Assembly: GCA_030159075.1 (NCBI GenBank)
Contig: BROG01000025.1
Location: 752,001 to 816,000 of the forward strand
Reading direction: 5' to 3'
DNA length: 64,000 bases
Origin: Atrina japonica
Lineage: Eukaryota > Mollusca > Bivalvia > Pterioida > Pinnidae
Shown: positions 10,368 to 41,858 of the stretch, one piece after another
How the letters are laid out: each line of letters opens with the position of its first letter
Position numbering within the stretch: the stretch's first letter is position 1
Translations under genes and position numbers: made by a program
Notes under the pieces: model-generated
The model's database searches: none
Told to the model about the DNA's origin: nothing
The model's input: the letters and a program-made list of their open reading frames with translations, nothing else

Positions 10368-10775
10368 CTGCAGCCCGAAGTATTTAGCAGCGTTGTTGTA
10401 AACTTCTACATAGATGCAAGGAAAGATATTTCACATTACAAACCATCAGCGTTGAAAAGTATACGATTCGGCCTCTCGAGGTATTCCAAAGCAGAACTTG
10501 ACATTGATATCACCAAAGACGCTGAATTTCGCAAAGTTAATAAAATATTCCAGGCTGTGAGTGTCGAGAACAGGACTCGGAAAAATTGACCACACACAGG
10601 CCATTGATGAAAAGGAATTGAAAACGCTGTACACCAACCTGGCTCTCAATCCAAGTACACCTACTGGTTTGAATTGATGTTTTTCCTCTGTAGACGCGGG
10701 AGGCGAAAATTAAGAGGGATGAACATACGCATGGATTCTGAAAAGCTCAAATTCAGGCAAAATGTATGTGTCTGT
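10368..10775 (+). pseudogene. Decayed QRICH1/ZMYM/KIAA1958-like (Crypton-derived) fragment
   Basis: Three short plus-strand frames read in succession resemble the recombinase-like domain of the QRICH1/ZMYM/KIAA1958 family, which derives from Crypton tyrosine-recombinase transposons. Block 1 (to a TGA at 10586) has 'VNFYIDARKD', 'SALKSIRFGLSRY' and 'DAEFRKVNKIFQA'. Block 2, in another frame (to a TGA at 10675), has 'AIDEKELKTLYTN'. Block 3 (from about 10653) has 'YWFELMFFLCRRGRRKLRGMN', matching the conserved 'F..M..F.RRGRE.LR.M' core. Two frame changes and the lack of flanking exons indicate a dead copy. The assignment comes from recalled family patterns, not a search. Confidence 0.6.
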
Positions 10776-12470
<1,695 letters not shown>

Positions 12471-13554
12471 TATATATACAATCCACTTAATAACGTACAA
12501 TACATAATAACCTCATTTCACATATGTGCGTGTTATAAACAGCATTTTATATCTTGCCTTAATAGGTTAAACCATCTAGTCAATTTTGTCTGTTTACCAG
12601 TAACACTATAATTATTCCAGTAGTTCATTGTTCTGTTTCTATAACACATATAATATTAGGGATTTTATATAAGATTCATGTACATGTATATTATGAAAAA
12701 TTATTATTTTCTTAAACATTAATCACGCAACGTCATAAAGATAATGCTGTGTTACAATACGCGCTGAAATAGTTAATACAATCCATAGAAAAGACAAATA
12801 TTGTAGTTGTTTGTCACGGCAGCCATAATAAGAATAAGTGAAACTTTGGTAAAGGTGAAGGTCTGACGCAAGGTAATGTAGCTTTTTTTACCATAAAAGG
12901 TTCTGATATAATTCTACACCACAAACATAATAATGTGTTATCACAATTTTTAGGAACAAACAAGGTATCCAAGTGTGGAAAGATAATATATCAATTCAAA
13001 CGTTTCACGTAACCAAGCTTATATACATGACACACTTTTTATGCATTCGATAGATGGCTAAAACTTTCTTACAAATATATCAAAAATATGTGTTTATATT
13101 TGTTCCATGATTATTTTGATGTAAACGTGTTAAACACACACACAAACGCGCGCGCGCGCGCGTTGACATATTTCTTAATTCAATGTCATTCAATACTGGT
13201 ATTGGGAGTTGGGGTTTCTGCATATGATATACCATTTCAAATGCAGTTGTCTGAAAATTTAAAAATGCTTATAATATGAAAATATTATCGTTTATTTATT
13301 GTTGATTCAGACACGACTCTTTTACAGTTTATTATTAATTATATTCCGATTCACATAAGATGGCGGGGGAGTAACCTTTTGATCATCATACGGATGATTC
13401 TACCAACTTTTCGGTTATGACAACTGCACAAGATAAAAATGTTTTATACCTCGCTGGATACTATTCTTTTGTATGATGACAAGTAGGAATGATTACTCTA
13501 GTCAGTGTAATTTTAATGCTATACTTTAATACTTAAAAGGAGTAGGCCCATTTA
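12471..13554. other. AT-rich intergenic DNA
   Basis: No gene or repeat recognised apart from a short (CG)n at about 13147-13161, unusual in such AT-rich DNA. Confidence 0.5.
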
Positions 13555-16040
13555 AGGTCAAAATTGGATTATATGATTTTTTGCATTTTATTAAAAATGA
13601 TCTGATATTTTTTGTTCTTATAATTAATTATCCTGTGGGTTTTTTCGTATTTTACTAACAATTATCTTTCATTTCTGTATCTTATTATTAATTATCTTAT
13701 TTTGTTTGTATCTTATTTATAATGATCTTGTGGTTTTTTTGTGTGTGTTTTACTAAAACTGCTTTAATTTTGCATTTTACTAACAATTTTCTTATGTTGT
13801 TTTTTTGTAATGATCATATGATTTTTTGTATTTTACTAACAGTGATCTTATGTTTTTTGCATTTTACTGACAATAATCTTATGGCTTTTGGCATCTTATT
13901 ATTTATAATCTTTTGTTTTTGTATCTTATTGTTAATTATCGTATTTTGTTTGTATCTTATTTTTAATGATCTTGTGATTTTTTTGTGTATGTTTAATGAT
14001 TTATTTTCATGTATTTTATTATTAATGATCTTATGTTTTTTTGTATTTCACTAACAATGCTCTTTTTGTATTTTACCAACAATGATCATATGAGCTTTTG
14101 TATTTCACTAACAATGCTCTTTTTGTATTTTACCAACAATGATCATATAGGCTTTTGTATTTCACTAACAATGCTCCTTTTGTATTTCACCAACAATGAT
14201 CATATAGGCTTTTGTATTTCACTTACAATGCTCTTTTTGTATTTTACCAACAATGATCATATGGGCTTTTGTATTTCACTAACAATGCTCTTTTTGTATT
14301 TTACCAACAATGATCATATAGGCTTTTGTATTTCACTAACAATGCTCTTTTTGTATTTTACCAACAATGATCATATGGGCTTTTGTATTTCACTAACAAT
14401 GCTCCTTTTGTATTTTACCAACAGTGATCATATGGACTTTTGTATTTCACTAACAATGCTCTTTTTGTATTTTACCATCAATGATCATATAGGCTTTTGT
14501 ATTTCACTAACAATGCTCTTTTTGTATTTTACCAACAATGATCATATGGGCTTTTGTATTTCACTAACAATGCTCTTTTTGTATTTTACCAACAATGATC
14601 ATATGGGCTTTTGTATTTCACTAACAATGCTCCTTTTGTATTTTACCAACAATGATCATATAGGCTTTTGTATTTCACTAACAATGCTCTTTTTGTATTT
14701 TACCAACAATGATCATATGGGCTTTTGTATTTCACTAACAATGCTCTTTTTGTATTTTACCAACAATGATCATATGAGCTTTTGTATTTCACTGACAATG
14801 ATCTTATGTATTTGTTTGGTATTTTACTAACTTTGATCTTATGGATTTATTTTTTACTTTTTATTAACAATAATCTTATGGTTTTTTTTTACTTTTTATT
14901 AACAATAATCTTATGGGTTTTTTTTTACTTTTTATTAACAATAATCTTATGGTTTTTTTTTACTTTTTATTAACAATAATCTTTTTTTTTATTATTAACA
15001 ATAATCTTATGGGTTTTTTTTTTACTTTTATTAACAATAATCTGATGGGTTTTTTTTTACTTTTTATTAACAATAATCTTATGGGTTTTTTTTTTTACTT
15101 TTTATTAACAATAATCTTATGGTTTTTTTTTTTTACAATAATCTTTTACTTTTTATTAACAATAAACTTATGTTTTTTTTTTTTACTTTTTATTAACAAT
15201 AATCTTATGGGTTTTTTTTTTTTTTACTTTTTATTAACAATAATCTTATGGGTTTTTTTTTACTTTTTATTAACAATAATCTTATGGGTTTTTTTTTACT
15301 TTTTATTAACAATAATCTTATGGTTTTTTTTTTTACTTTTTATTAACAATAATAATCTTTATGGGTTTTTTTTTTTACTTTTTATTAACAAATAATCTTA
15401 TGGGTTTTTTTTTTACTTTTTATTAACAATAATCTTATGGTTTTTTTTTTACTTTTTATTAACAATAATCTTATGGGTTTTTTTTTTTACTTTTTATTAA
15501 CAATAATCTTATGGGTTTTTTTTTTACTTTTTATTAACAATAATCTTATGGGTTTTTTTTTTTACTTTTTATTAACAATAATCTAACAATGATTTTATGT
15601 ATTTTATATTTTACTAACAATGATCGGGTTTTTGTGTGTTTGTATTTTACGGTGATCTTATGTTTTTTTAGTAAAAATGATGATATGATTCTTTGTATTT
15701 ACTAACAATGATCTGATATTTTTTTTATCTCATTAACAATGATCTTTTTTGTATTTTACTAACAATGATCTTTTGTTTTGTTTTGTTTTTTTGGCATCTT
15801 ATTATTAATAATCGTATGTTTTTGTATCTTATTATTAATTATCTTACTTTATTTGTATCTTATTTCTAATTATCTTGTGGTTTTTTGTGTGTATTTTAAT
15901 GATTTTATTTTCATGTATTTTATAAATAATGAACTTATGTTTTTTGTATCTTACTATTGGTGATACTATGTTTTTTGTATTATTTATTTTTTATGCATTT
16001 GATTATTGATGATTATTTTTTTCTTAATTTGTTGTTATCA
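13555..16040. repeat. Composite minisatellite field
   Basis: About 2.5 kb built from variants of 'tttgtattttactaacaatgatctta'. Four zones are visible: irregular units of 25-35 bases (13555-14040); a regular 57-base array (14038-14795); a T-rich array of about 36-39-base units, 'ttttattaacaataatctta' plus a T run (14835-15590); and irregular units again (15590-16040). The flanks are decayed and the middle is homogeneous, as expected when unequal exchange keeps the centre uniform. Confidence 0.93.
14038..14795. repeat. 57-bp tandem array (about 13 units)
   Basis: Units start at about 14092, 14149, 14206, 14263 and so on to 14776, with one to three differences each. Each 57-base unit is a dimer of two related sub-units, 'tttgtatttcactaacaatgctctt' like and 'tttgtattttaccaacaatgatcat' like. 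Because 57 is a multiple of three, one frame stays open for 273 codons with a 19-residue hydrophobic repeat; I regard that frame as an artefact. Confidence 0.95.
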
Positions 16041-16239
16041 TGTTATCATTAATTACCACCTTATACTTTTCCTATTCTCCTAATTGGTTCATTTTAACAT
16101 TGTCATGCATATATACAAATTCTTGGACGTGCCAGAGAGTGTATGCGTGTGTGAATGTGTTTTGTTAGGTGAATGTATTTTTCTGTTCATTATAATTTTG
16201 AAATGAAATCGAAATTGTCAATGGTGTCCATGAGACTAG

Positions 16240-16375
16240 TAGAGCAACCACTTGCAGAAGGCCGGTGGTCTCTTCCATGGTACAGTGTAACAGGGTTCAC
16301 TCCTCCACTATGCAAAAGTGGCCGCCACTATATAACTGAAATATCGTTGAGTTTGATGTAAAACACTGAATCAAA
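16240..16375 (+). repeat. SINE, 3' half
   Basis: 'cttgcagaaggccggtggtc', 'acagggttcactcctccac', 'gtggccgccactatataac' match, in order, the body of the full copy at 41622-41858. The tRNA-like head is missing. Confidence 0.75.
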
Positions 16376-16645
16376 ACACAAAAATCTACATGCTGAACGA
16401 ATTAATGTTTTAAATACATTTTTTCGTTATTCCTATCTCATTTGATGTTTTACCCACTACTACATGTGCAACTACATCCATTTTTCTTTATGCAACATTG
16501 ACCTGCAATAATATCCCGTCTTCTCCTTTCAATGGCGTTTTCATTTCACAACTTAAACGTTATGCCAGCTCATATTCATCTAGATCTGTTGAATGTTTTA
16601 TTCTGAGAGTCTAACGACTCTGCAATAAACTACTCACATACGTTT

Positions 16646-16864
16646 ATGAACGCTATATACAGGAATCTTGTTAAACAATATGAAGCCCCCCTTTCTTATT
16701 CTTCCGGGACACCACCATATTCAGTGACTCCCTTTCACCGATCAGATATGAAACTAACTGATGACATGTTTACCGATCTCGACTTTTTTACCGAAACCGA
16801 GAGTTTTCCGTGTAATATCTGCGACGGATCTAGCATGCTAACAGGAGACGCCGACTTCTTCTAA
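16646..16864 (+). CDS. Unrecognised coding-like terminal exon or small ORF
   Basis: A 72-residue frame with clearly gene-like codon use, in contrast to the AT-rich surroundings, ending in TAA. A good acceptor (ctatatacag) ends at 16662, so this may be a terminal exon starting at 16663 rather than a gene starting at the ATG at 16646. The product is acidic and aromatic toward its end ('LTDDMFTDLDFFTETESFP', then 'MLTGDADFF'), the sort of composition seen in activation domains, but I recognise no family. No upstream exon was found in the window. The 45 bases after the stop ('aatgaacttggaatttcgat') recur near 33540, so the 3' flank may contain repeat sequence. Confidence 0.35.
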   Translation: MNAIYRNLVKQYEAPLSYSSGTPPYSVTPFHRSDMKLTDDMFTDLDFFTETESFPCNICDGSSMLTGDADFF

Positions 16865-17094
16865 TGAACTTGGAATTTCGATTATCTTTGGTACTTTTCT
16901 ATTTTTATTTTCAATAATTGAAATGATTTCTTTAATCATATATTATGCCAGGTTAGCATTCTACTAAGGGTTATATTGTAATGGAGATAACTCCCATAAA
17001 TTGCACAGGAGTGGGAACCAGGAAAATGTTTAGAGACGTGGCGGTTATATACAGATGCGTGCTGAATGCTGAAATGTTTTCTTCCTGTATTTTA

Positions 17095-17370
17095 CTTGTT
17101 TTGTTTTTGGTGTTTTACGCCCACATTTAACAATCTTTCAGTTTTGGTGGCTGTCAGTTATTAATGGTGATTGAGAGAATCCATACAATGTACCCTGTGA
17201 AATTCCATCCGGGCTTCCACAAGTAAATTGTCAAACTTTCTTACAAAATCAGCTTAGGTTCTACTGGAACAGGCATCAAATGGTGAGTGTTCATTTCAAG
17301 TATGATGCCATAACCACTTGGTCCACGGATCTCCCTCTGCTGACACAGTGATGTTGCTCACAAACCTGCA
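17095..17370 (-). repeat. tRNA-derived SINE, near full length
   Basis: Reverse of the 41622 family: tail 'ttggtgttttacgcccac' on the left, body 'cttccacaagtaaattgtc', 'tcagcttaggttctactgg', and a decayed tRNA-like head near 17310-17340. A second, partial reverse copy follows at 17495-17580. Confidence 0.72.
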
Positions 17371-17619
17371 GGTTCAAGTAATACTTATGCACAACTTTGA
17401 TTATTTGTTCTCGAGCGCATGGGAATAAAACTTATATAGTCGGCTTTTTCATGTTCATCTGATTTTGATTCTGAGCAGTTTTCAACAAGTTTTCAGTCAC
17501 ATGGTGGTGACGAGATTTTAATGGTAAGGGGAGAGAACCCGATAACAATGTACCCGGAAAGACCCTGTCGGTCTTTCGTGTGTACATAGACAAAATTTCT
17601 ATGGAAGGCCGTTCGTGAG

Positions 17620-18660
17620 GAGATACTAAAGACCTGAATTTGCCCTGTATTTGACCTGATTTGTCCTGAATGAGTTTGATAGGCATATAACTGAAGATCA
17701 ACAACAGGGTTTGGTCGTTGTTCCATGACAATCAAGTTATTAACTACCTATGTTGCCAATAATTTGCATATATATTTTTTTAATTTTCATTATCTTTAGA
17801 GGCCTTTTTAAAAATAAAAATAACAATTAATGATAATTCATGTTATAAACTAGCCCTATAGTCAATGATATATAAACTTCTTAGTATCGTAATATGGTGG
17901 CCAAACCTTTCTATAGCTAAGTGTTGAGCTGTCAATGGCTCTTTCTTGCTAACTGGCTTACTAGGTTCTCTTAACGTACCCATATTGCACTGTTTTACAA
18001 GTGTGGACCGACAGGGAACGTCCAGTCCGGCTAAACAATGTGCCCATGAAATAGAACATACATGCCCCTCAATTCTTTACGCAAGATTGAAAACTTGACT
18101 GCGATGCACAATGTTCATGGAGGGCTGACTATCATATCTGACGTTGACAGATAGGTAGGTTTGATCTACTGAGACAAGCGCCATGAACAGAAATGATTGA
18201 ATGCAAACCTTTGTTTAGTTCTTGTTAAAGCTGCCTTAGATTTAAACAGTACTGAGGCACTTGTGATGATGTAACCCACAAGGAATCAATAACTCATTTG
18301 TGATGGTAAAATTTTATTTTACACAAAGTAAGACTTCAATAAGATGTTCGGGTTTCAGTAGTTAGTAGCAAACTGGCGGTCTCTCGATGCTGGTCTGGTG
18401 AAATTCCGAACAACATAGAACACCAAACTTTTAAACGTTTCTCCCGCATTCTGATCTGATCAACAAAGAACCGGAAGTATACTGGCGCTGTGCATATCAA
18501 AATCTGTCAAAGTTTCACCTTCCGTAACCTTTTTACACCATCAAAACTAGTACAATTTTAGTACATGATGTTATTTAACATACAATCAAAAGTGCCAAAG
18601 CTTGTTTGCCATGAATGACGATTACAGATATTGACCTATTTAATCTTGCAGCTTGTCAAG
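17620..18660. other. Intergenic DNA with nothing recognised
   Basis: No exon, RNA gene or named repeat identified on either strand. Confidence 0.4.
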
Positions 18661-18664
18661 CTGA

Positions 18665-19225
18665 TTTAACCTACCAGACTGACCCTGTTACATAAATACG
18701 TGTTACGGATCCAGACTAATAATGTTATATAAATAGCCTACGTGTAACGATTCAGACTGACTCTGCTATATGAATACGTGTAACGGCAGCCTACCAGACT
18801 GGCTCTGTTATATAAATACGTATAACGATTCCAGACTGGCTCGGTTATATAAAAACGTGTAACGATTCCAGACTGGCTCTGTTATGTAAATACGTGTAAT
18901 ACGTGTAACGGTTCCAGACTGGCTCTGTTATATAAATACGTGTAATACGTGTAACGATTCCAGACTGGCTCGGTTATATAAATACTTTTAACGATTCCAG
19001 ACTGGCTTTGTTATATAAATACATGTAACGATTCCAGACTGGCTCGGTTATATAAATACGTGTAACGATTCCAGACTGGCTCTGTTATATATAAATACGT
19101 GTAACGGTTCCAGACTGGCTCTGTTATATAAATATGTGTAATAGTATCAGACTGGCTCTGTTATATAAATACATGTAACGGTACCAGACTGACCCTGCTG
19201 TATAAATACGTGTAACGGTACCAGA
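18665..19225. repeat. 37-40-bp minisatellite
   Basis: About 14 units of the type 'ttatataaatacgtgtaacg' followed by 'attccagactggctctg'. Two units have an internal 'acgtgtaat' duplication. Each unit contains a TATAAATA motif. Confidence 0.93.
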
Positions 19226-22200
19226 CTAGTATTTTTATGATGAGCCAATTCTGGTAATATTGCTTTCATATAGACTGCTTCAAGTTTTGGTAATAAGTAA
19301 ATAGAAAATTTCAAGTTTTTTGGGCAAATTTTAGATATTTTCGACTTCTTCTCAAGCACCATTGGACTAACTTTAACCAAACTTGTTGTTTTCTTAATAT
19401 TTACATATTTGTAGAAAATCCTCTTCACTTTAATGCATAATGAAGAAAAACTAAATCCATGATGAGAAAAAGCAAAAGCTTTTATACCATAATTGTGAAA
19501 TTGTGAATTGCATTCAACAAATAATGTTTTAGAACCAAAATACAAAATTACGCTATATTGAAATAATTTAACTTACTATCCTATAAAAGGATTGAATCTT
19601 GTTAATTATATGATAGTTTAATCAATATATGAATCATCTATTATGAAATGTAAAGACCACATAATTGACAAACTGATTTTTAAAGACAAAAACATTGCAT
19701 ACTCAGGTGACCGTTAATGCCCTTGTTCGTAGTTACGGTAGTTTACGCTATTCATTTCAAGAATAACTAGAATATATAGATGACTTTTGAGTTAATTATT
19801 GAAATCGTGTCACCATCGTAAAAGTTTATTTCATGTTATATCGGAGGTTACCTATTCGGGGTAATGGAAAGCAAAAAGAATTCCGTACATAACCGTCTTT
19901 CGGTTACTTTGCATATTACGTCACAATCTGTGCGCGTTTACAAACTGCTCCCCGTCGTTGATGACGCCTTTTGACGGCCATATTGGCCTGGACAGCGTCT
20001 GTACTAAAACACCTTGGGGTTTGTTTCACCGCCAAGAATGAATGGATCACAAAACATTTCATCGAACTAAAGCGCCAAGAAGTTTGAAAATTGGAGTCCA
20101 AAATTATTTAAACATGGCGTCATTGCACATATATTTAAATTTTGTGTTGATAATCAAGTTTATCCAGAAAAGTTTTGGAAACAAATCATGGACACTAATG
20201 TAGAACGTAAGGGCAAGGTGTTGTACAAAAAATGCCACTCAAACAGCGCTGGAATATCCAAGACCGTGGACAAACAGCGCCGGAGTATCAAAGTCCGTGG
20301 ACAAACAGCGCCGGAATATCAAAGTCCGTGGACCTGTTTGGGATATTTTATGAACTGTGCAATATTGCTTAAAGGAGTACTAGCTGTGTTTCCCCCTTCT
20401 TTTACTACTAAGATTGATATACAATAACAAACGATAGATGTACACAGGCATAATAATTCTAAAATTTCTATATATTTTTTGTGAAAATTGCTTGAGAAAT
20501 CCGGGTTTGGCACTTTTTCACTTCCATATGATTAACTCAACCTTACCATTTGTATATGAAGAATACACTGCACCTGACCCCATTTTCACAAACTCAATAG
20601 AAATATATTGTTAATGTCAGTTTATAGCTATGATTTGTTATTGTACATCAAGTACAAGTAGTTAAAGTAGAAAAACGTATAAACAAGACTAATGTTCCCC
20701 TTTAAAATCAGAGAAAGTTTAGTACATAATAGAGGAATGAATTAGACGAATGGACAAGGATAAAGATAAGATTTTATGGAATTTCGCGTGTCTAATTTTA
20801 TTGTAAATGGTCGGAATATATCACATCTCCCGCTAGCCACCTTTGGCTATTTTAAGAACAAATCTGCATTATCGTTTGTACTCGTGTCTTCTCGGTAGTT
20901 TCTTGCCTAATCAGAAATCAGAAAAGTGGTATAATTCTTATTCATGTAATCCTTGAAAATAAATGAAAATCATATTCATGAAAAAGTTGTTGTTGTTGTT
21001 GTTTGCAATACGATATATATCACGTTCAAAACCCGATGTTACGGTAAAGTGACATAAATAAAAGTTCTTACGGTCAGAAACCAAAAAGAATACTGTCTTT
21101 CCTCACCAAATATGGGGGTACAGTCAAACTTGCATTAAAGGGCACCTGTCTATAACGGCTACTTTTGCCTATTGCTTTAATTGCCTATATTTGTAAGCAT
21201 TGTTTCGATCACACACATTATATAAGTTTAGGTTTGTACCTACAGCTCCATGCCAATAGTGAGTCAAATAAAATCATTTTATAACTTTTTATGCTGAATC
21301 AACTTTTTGACTTGACTTATGAACTCAATGAAATCTTGTAAACTTTTGTACATTTGTCTTGAAGTCTATGGGATATACTTCCAAATTGCTATGGAATGCG
21401 TCAGACTTGGTGTCATTTAATGAAAACTGCAAGTAAGTGACAAGCGAAATTGGCATTGCTATTTCCTTCTTTGTTCACATTACATTGTAGTAAGTTTTAT
21501 CAACAAAACACTACATGGAAAAAATGTTTCTTCTCAGAAATAAAGTTTCAAAAAAGTTTTGAAATAATATTACATGATGACAAATAGACCTAATTTATAA
21601 AATGTGAATTTTTACAAGATTTGACACAGAGATTTGGCAGGTATATGAAAAACATTGATTTAACATAGAAAGCTATAGGAAAATGGTTGACTCACTTTTG
21701 GCACGATGCTTTTTCTTATGATTTAATTGTGTGTTTGTAAACATGTGCCAATTTCCTTGATAAAAACTTCATCCACGCAGTTTGTAAGTTCATGAGTAAC
21801 AGGAAGAAACTGATTGACTGTTGTTACACTTCATTTAACTTTAATTCTATACTGTCTATAATAGTTTCATCATTTCCTTCAGTAAATTGCCCAGATTTTT
21901 GGGGTTTTTTGTATTCTAGTGGTTTAGAATCCAGAGGTAAATATATACCTGCCGCTGATATCTGATAATATCCTCTTTCGAACTAGAAATATTGGTCGAT
22001 TTTATCTTTATCAAGATCATAGTGGATTTATACAAATGATATCTTTGAATCTCAGTTTATTTTTGTGGATGATATATCTGGTTGATATAACGATTTCAAA
22101 TCAATAAATGTATTTATCCCCATCTATCCCTGAAATACAATGGACTCTACTTACATTCACAGACATGTGTCAGTCCAAATATTTTGTTAGGGAGTGAATC

Positions 22201-22744
22201 ATTTATGCATGTATTGATGGATGCAGTGGTAGTGTATGCATTATTGGTGTATTTTGTGCTGAATCATGTAATACATATTTTACGGTTGTCGTGTAACTGT
22301 CAGCGTTGTAGATATATCGATGTCTCCAGCTATAGGTGAAGTGACACAGATTTTTACCTGTGCTACGGACTCACGCCGGTATGTAATTATATATCTACTG
22401 CGAGGGTGTGATACAGCATAGTATTTTGTGAAAATATTAAAAAAAGATAATTTGATTGAAATTTAATGAAATTAAATATATATAAATAGCTACATTATAC
22501 ATTCTATGCCCGAACATACTTAAAATATTCAAGGTTTCAACAGAAATCTAATTATTGATAGACTATAAACTCTAAGGTATTACATCTAGCAAGATAGTAT
22601 CTTGGTCGTTTTCCTGTTCATCAATATTATTTAATTGGAAAAGTGTTTTATGGAGTGACTTAGTCATTCTCGCTATGTAGCGTCCAACGCAAAATGGCTA
22701 TCTCTATATAACTACGATTTTCATTTTCCCATTTATTTCATTTC
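19226..22744. other. Intergenic DNA with scattered repeats
   Basis: 20238-20333 holds three units of a 31-base repeat ('aaacagcgccggaatatcaa' ...). 20370-20610 is a copy of the CACAGGCATA-bordered repeat also at 32365, 39320 and 42400. 19890-20060 is a locally GC-richer stretch with 'ttacgtca' and 'cgccatattgg' type motifs. No coding exon is convincing. Confidence 0.5.
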
Positions 22745-22910
22745 AGTTCGCCTGTGGACTTAGGCCGATGTGACCGGTCGACAGGGAGATGCTTTCTCCT
22801 CCATGGCACCTGATCCCACCTCTTGATTTCCAGTAGTCCATGTTTTTTTCCAATATTCACTAGATTTGTATATTGTATCCTGTACATCCTAATGATCATT
22901 ATTCCTGACT
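22745..22910 (+). repeat. RT-element 3' tail
   Basis: 'cctgtggacttaggccgatg', 'gtgaccggtcgacagggaga', 'ccatggcacctgatcccacc', 'cctgtacatcctaatgat': tail of the multicopy RT element without coding sequence. Confidence 0.75.
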
Positions 22911-23304
22911 GTGGCGTAGTTCCATATACGCAGCGTGAACATCGCGGAGTTTAAAAAAATGATTGTCGCCGGAAAATTAAAAAAATATATACAAACGAGT
23001 GATGTTTGTGGAAAAAAAATGAGTATATACAATCTTACTCATTTGCTTATCAAACTAATTTAAGACACACAGAACGCACCATTGGGCGTCTAGTGAACAA
23101 AACGGGGGCATCCACACACCCTTAGTGGCGAGCTCTTTACATGGGGACTGAGGCTCCTCAGGTTTACACCAGATATTAATCACTATAGTCGGTGGAGATA
23201 AGAAGAGTACAGTTATATTATCCAACAGATAACAATACTAGTTTAAAATTCCATAATTCCAATATTGTCTAGCCTACCTTGTATATCATACATTTGAAGC
23301 CAAT

Positions 23305-40663
<17,359 letters not shown>

Positions 40664-40682
40664 AATGTCATCTATGTCAATC

Positions 40683-40688
40683 AATAAA
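40683..40688 (+). terminator. Polyadenylation signal of the protease gene
   Basis: AATAAA 20 bases after the stop codon at 40663. This gives a very short 3' UTR. Confidence 0.6.
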
Positions 40689-40796
40689 ATCTCCAAATTA
40701 ATATGAAATTTTTCGATAGTTTTATAAGTGGGTTGGTAAGATGTAGATATATTAAAGGTTTAACGACTGTCATAAAATGTATGTCAACCATTTTTT

Positions 40797-40988
40797 TTAA
40801 CTCATCAACTCCTGCGGTCACATTTACACCCACCCGAATCAATATACTATGGTCTACTATCATAATTCAGAAGTGACCAAGCTACAAAATTTTTATTCTA
40901 AATCATACACCCCTAAATTCTGACAGTGAACTTAACCATTCTTTGTAATGGGCTGATCCATATGTGTTTTCAGGGGTTGATGAGTTAA
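40797..40988. repeat. 192-bp MITE with TTAACTCATCAAC ends
   Basis: Terminal inverted repeats 'ttaactcatcaactcctg' and 'caggggttgatgagttaa'. The inside matches 62942-63142 ('cattctttg.aatgggctga', 'ctaaattctgacagtgaact'). Confidence 0.88.
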
Positions 40989-41621
40989 ATAATTCTATTC
41001 AGACCTTCTTGGGTTTGGGTTCTAGTCATATTGAAACTCCTCTTAACCCTTGACACAGCCGTGATACATGAATTCTATAATACTGATTATGTCATCTTTC
41101 CGGAATACATCATTATTGTGCAACAAAGTCGTTCAGAACTATATAAAAGACGTTTATATTTCATCTCGCCATAGCTGCAAGTCGGATAAAAAATTAACAG
41201 GACTTGAACTGATGGCATTGGCAAATTGAATGTTTTCGTGATCTATTTCAAAAGAATATACATTGTGAGTTGTGTAAATATTGGCGTCTTCGCATTTCCC
41301 GCTGGTATATTCCTTAATGTTAATCATATATTGTATTACCTGATACAGGTGTAACGGGGTGGGTATGTCGGACCAAGGTAGTTCAATGGGTAGAAAATAA
41401 TATTATTAAGTTATAGTTTTACAAAAGAGGTCGAACTAAATGCTTATAAAGACAGTAGGGCTCTTAATGTAGATTTCCGAAAGTGGCATCAAACAGTCGC
41501 ACAAATTGCAGGAGACCAGTCTGGTCGTACACTTTTTCTTCACTTTTTGTAACCGTTTCATATTCTTGAACTATCGCCTATTTCAAACTCCTGATAATCT
41601 GGTAGCTGTGTCTTCACTGAG

Positions 41622-41858
41622 TGGGGGCCTCTGTGGCCGAGTGGTTAGATCATCGCGCTTTGAACCATAGAGTCTCTCAATGGTCAGCTCAGGTTCGAGC
41701 CCTGCTGGAACCTAAGCTGATTTTTGTGAGAAAGTTTGCCAGTTTACTTGCCAAAGGCCGGTGGTCTCTTCCGGGGGACATTGTGACCGGGTTCTCTCCA
41801 TCACAAACAATTAAAAACTGGCCGCCATCATATAACCCGAGTGTCAACCAGTGAATCC
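41622..41858 (+). repeat. tRNA-derived SINE, full-length reference copy
   Basis: Head with A box 'tggccgagtggttagatcat' and B box 'ggttcgagccctgctgg'. Conserved body 'gagaaagtttgccagtttac', 'aaggccggtggtctcttccg', 'gaccgggttctctcc', 'aaaaactggccgccatcata'. Six other full or partial copies occur in the window. Confidence 0.85.

Noticed and set aside
14009..15395. Long plus-strand ORFs (273 and 160 codons) with hydrophobic repeats
   Set aside because: They lie in tandem repeats with unit lengths that keep the frame open; no start context, domain or splice structure.
19916..20101. 61-codon minus ORF in the GC-rich stretch
   Set aside because: Composition explains it; no domain, and only a weak case for a start codon.
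41621..41854. 77-codon plus ORF and possible tRNA gene at 41630-41700
   Set aside because: It is a SINE: the tRNA-like head lacks a full cloverleaf and the same body occurs in other copies.
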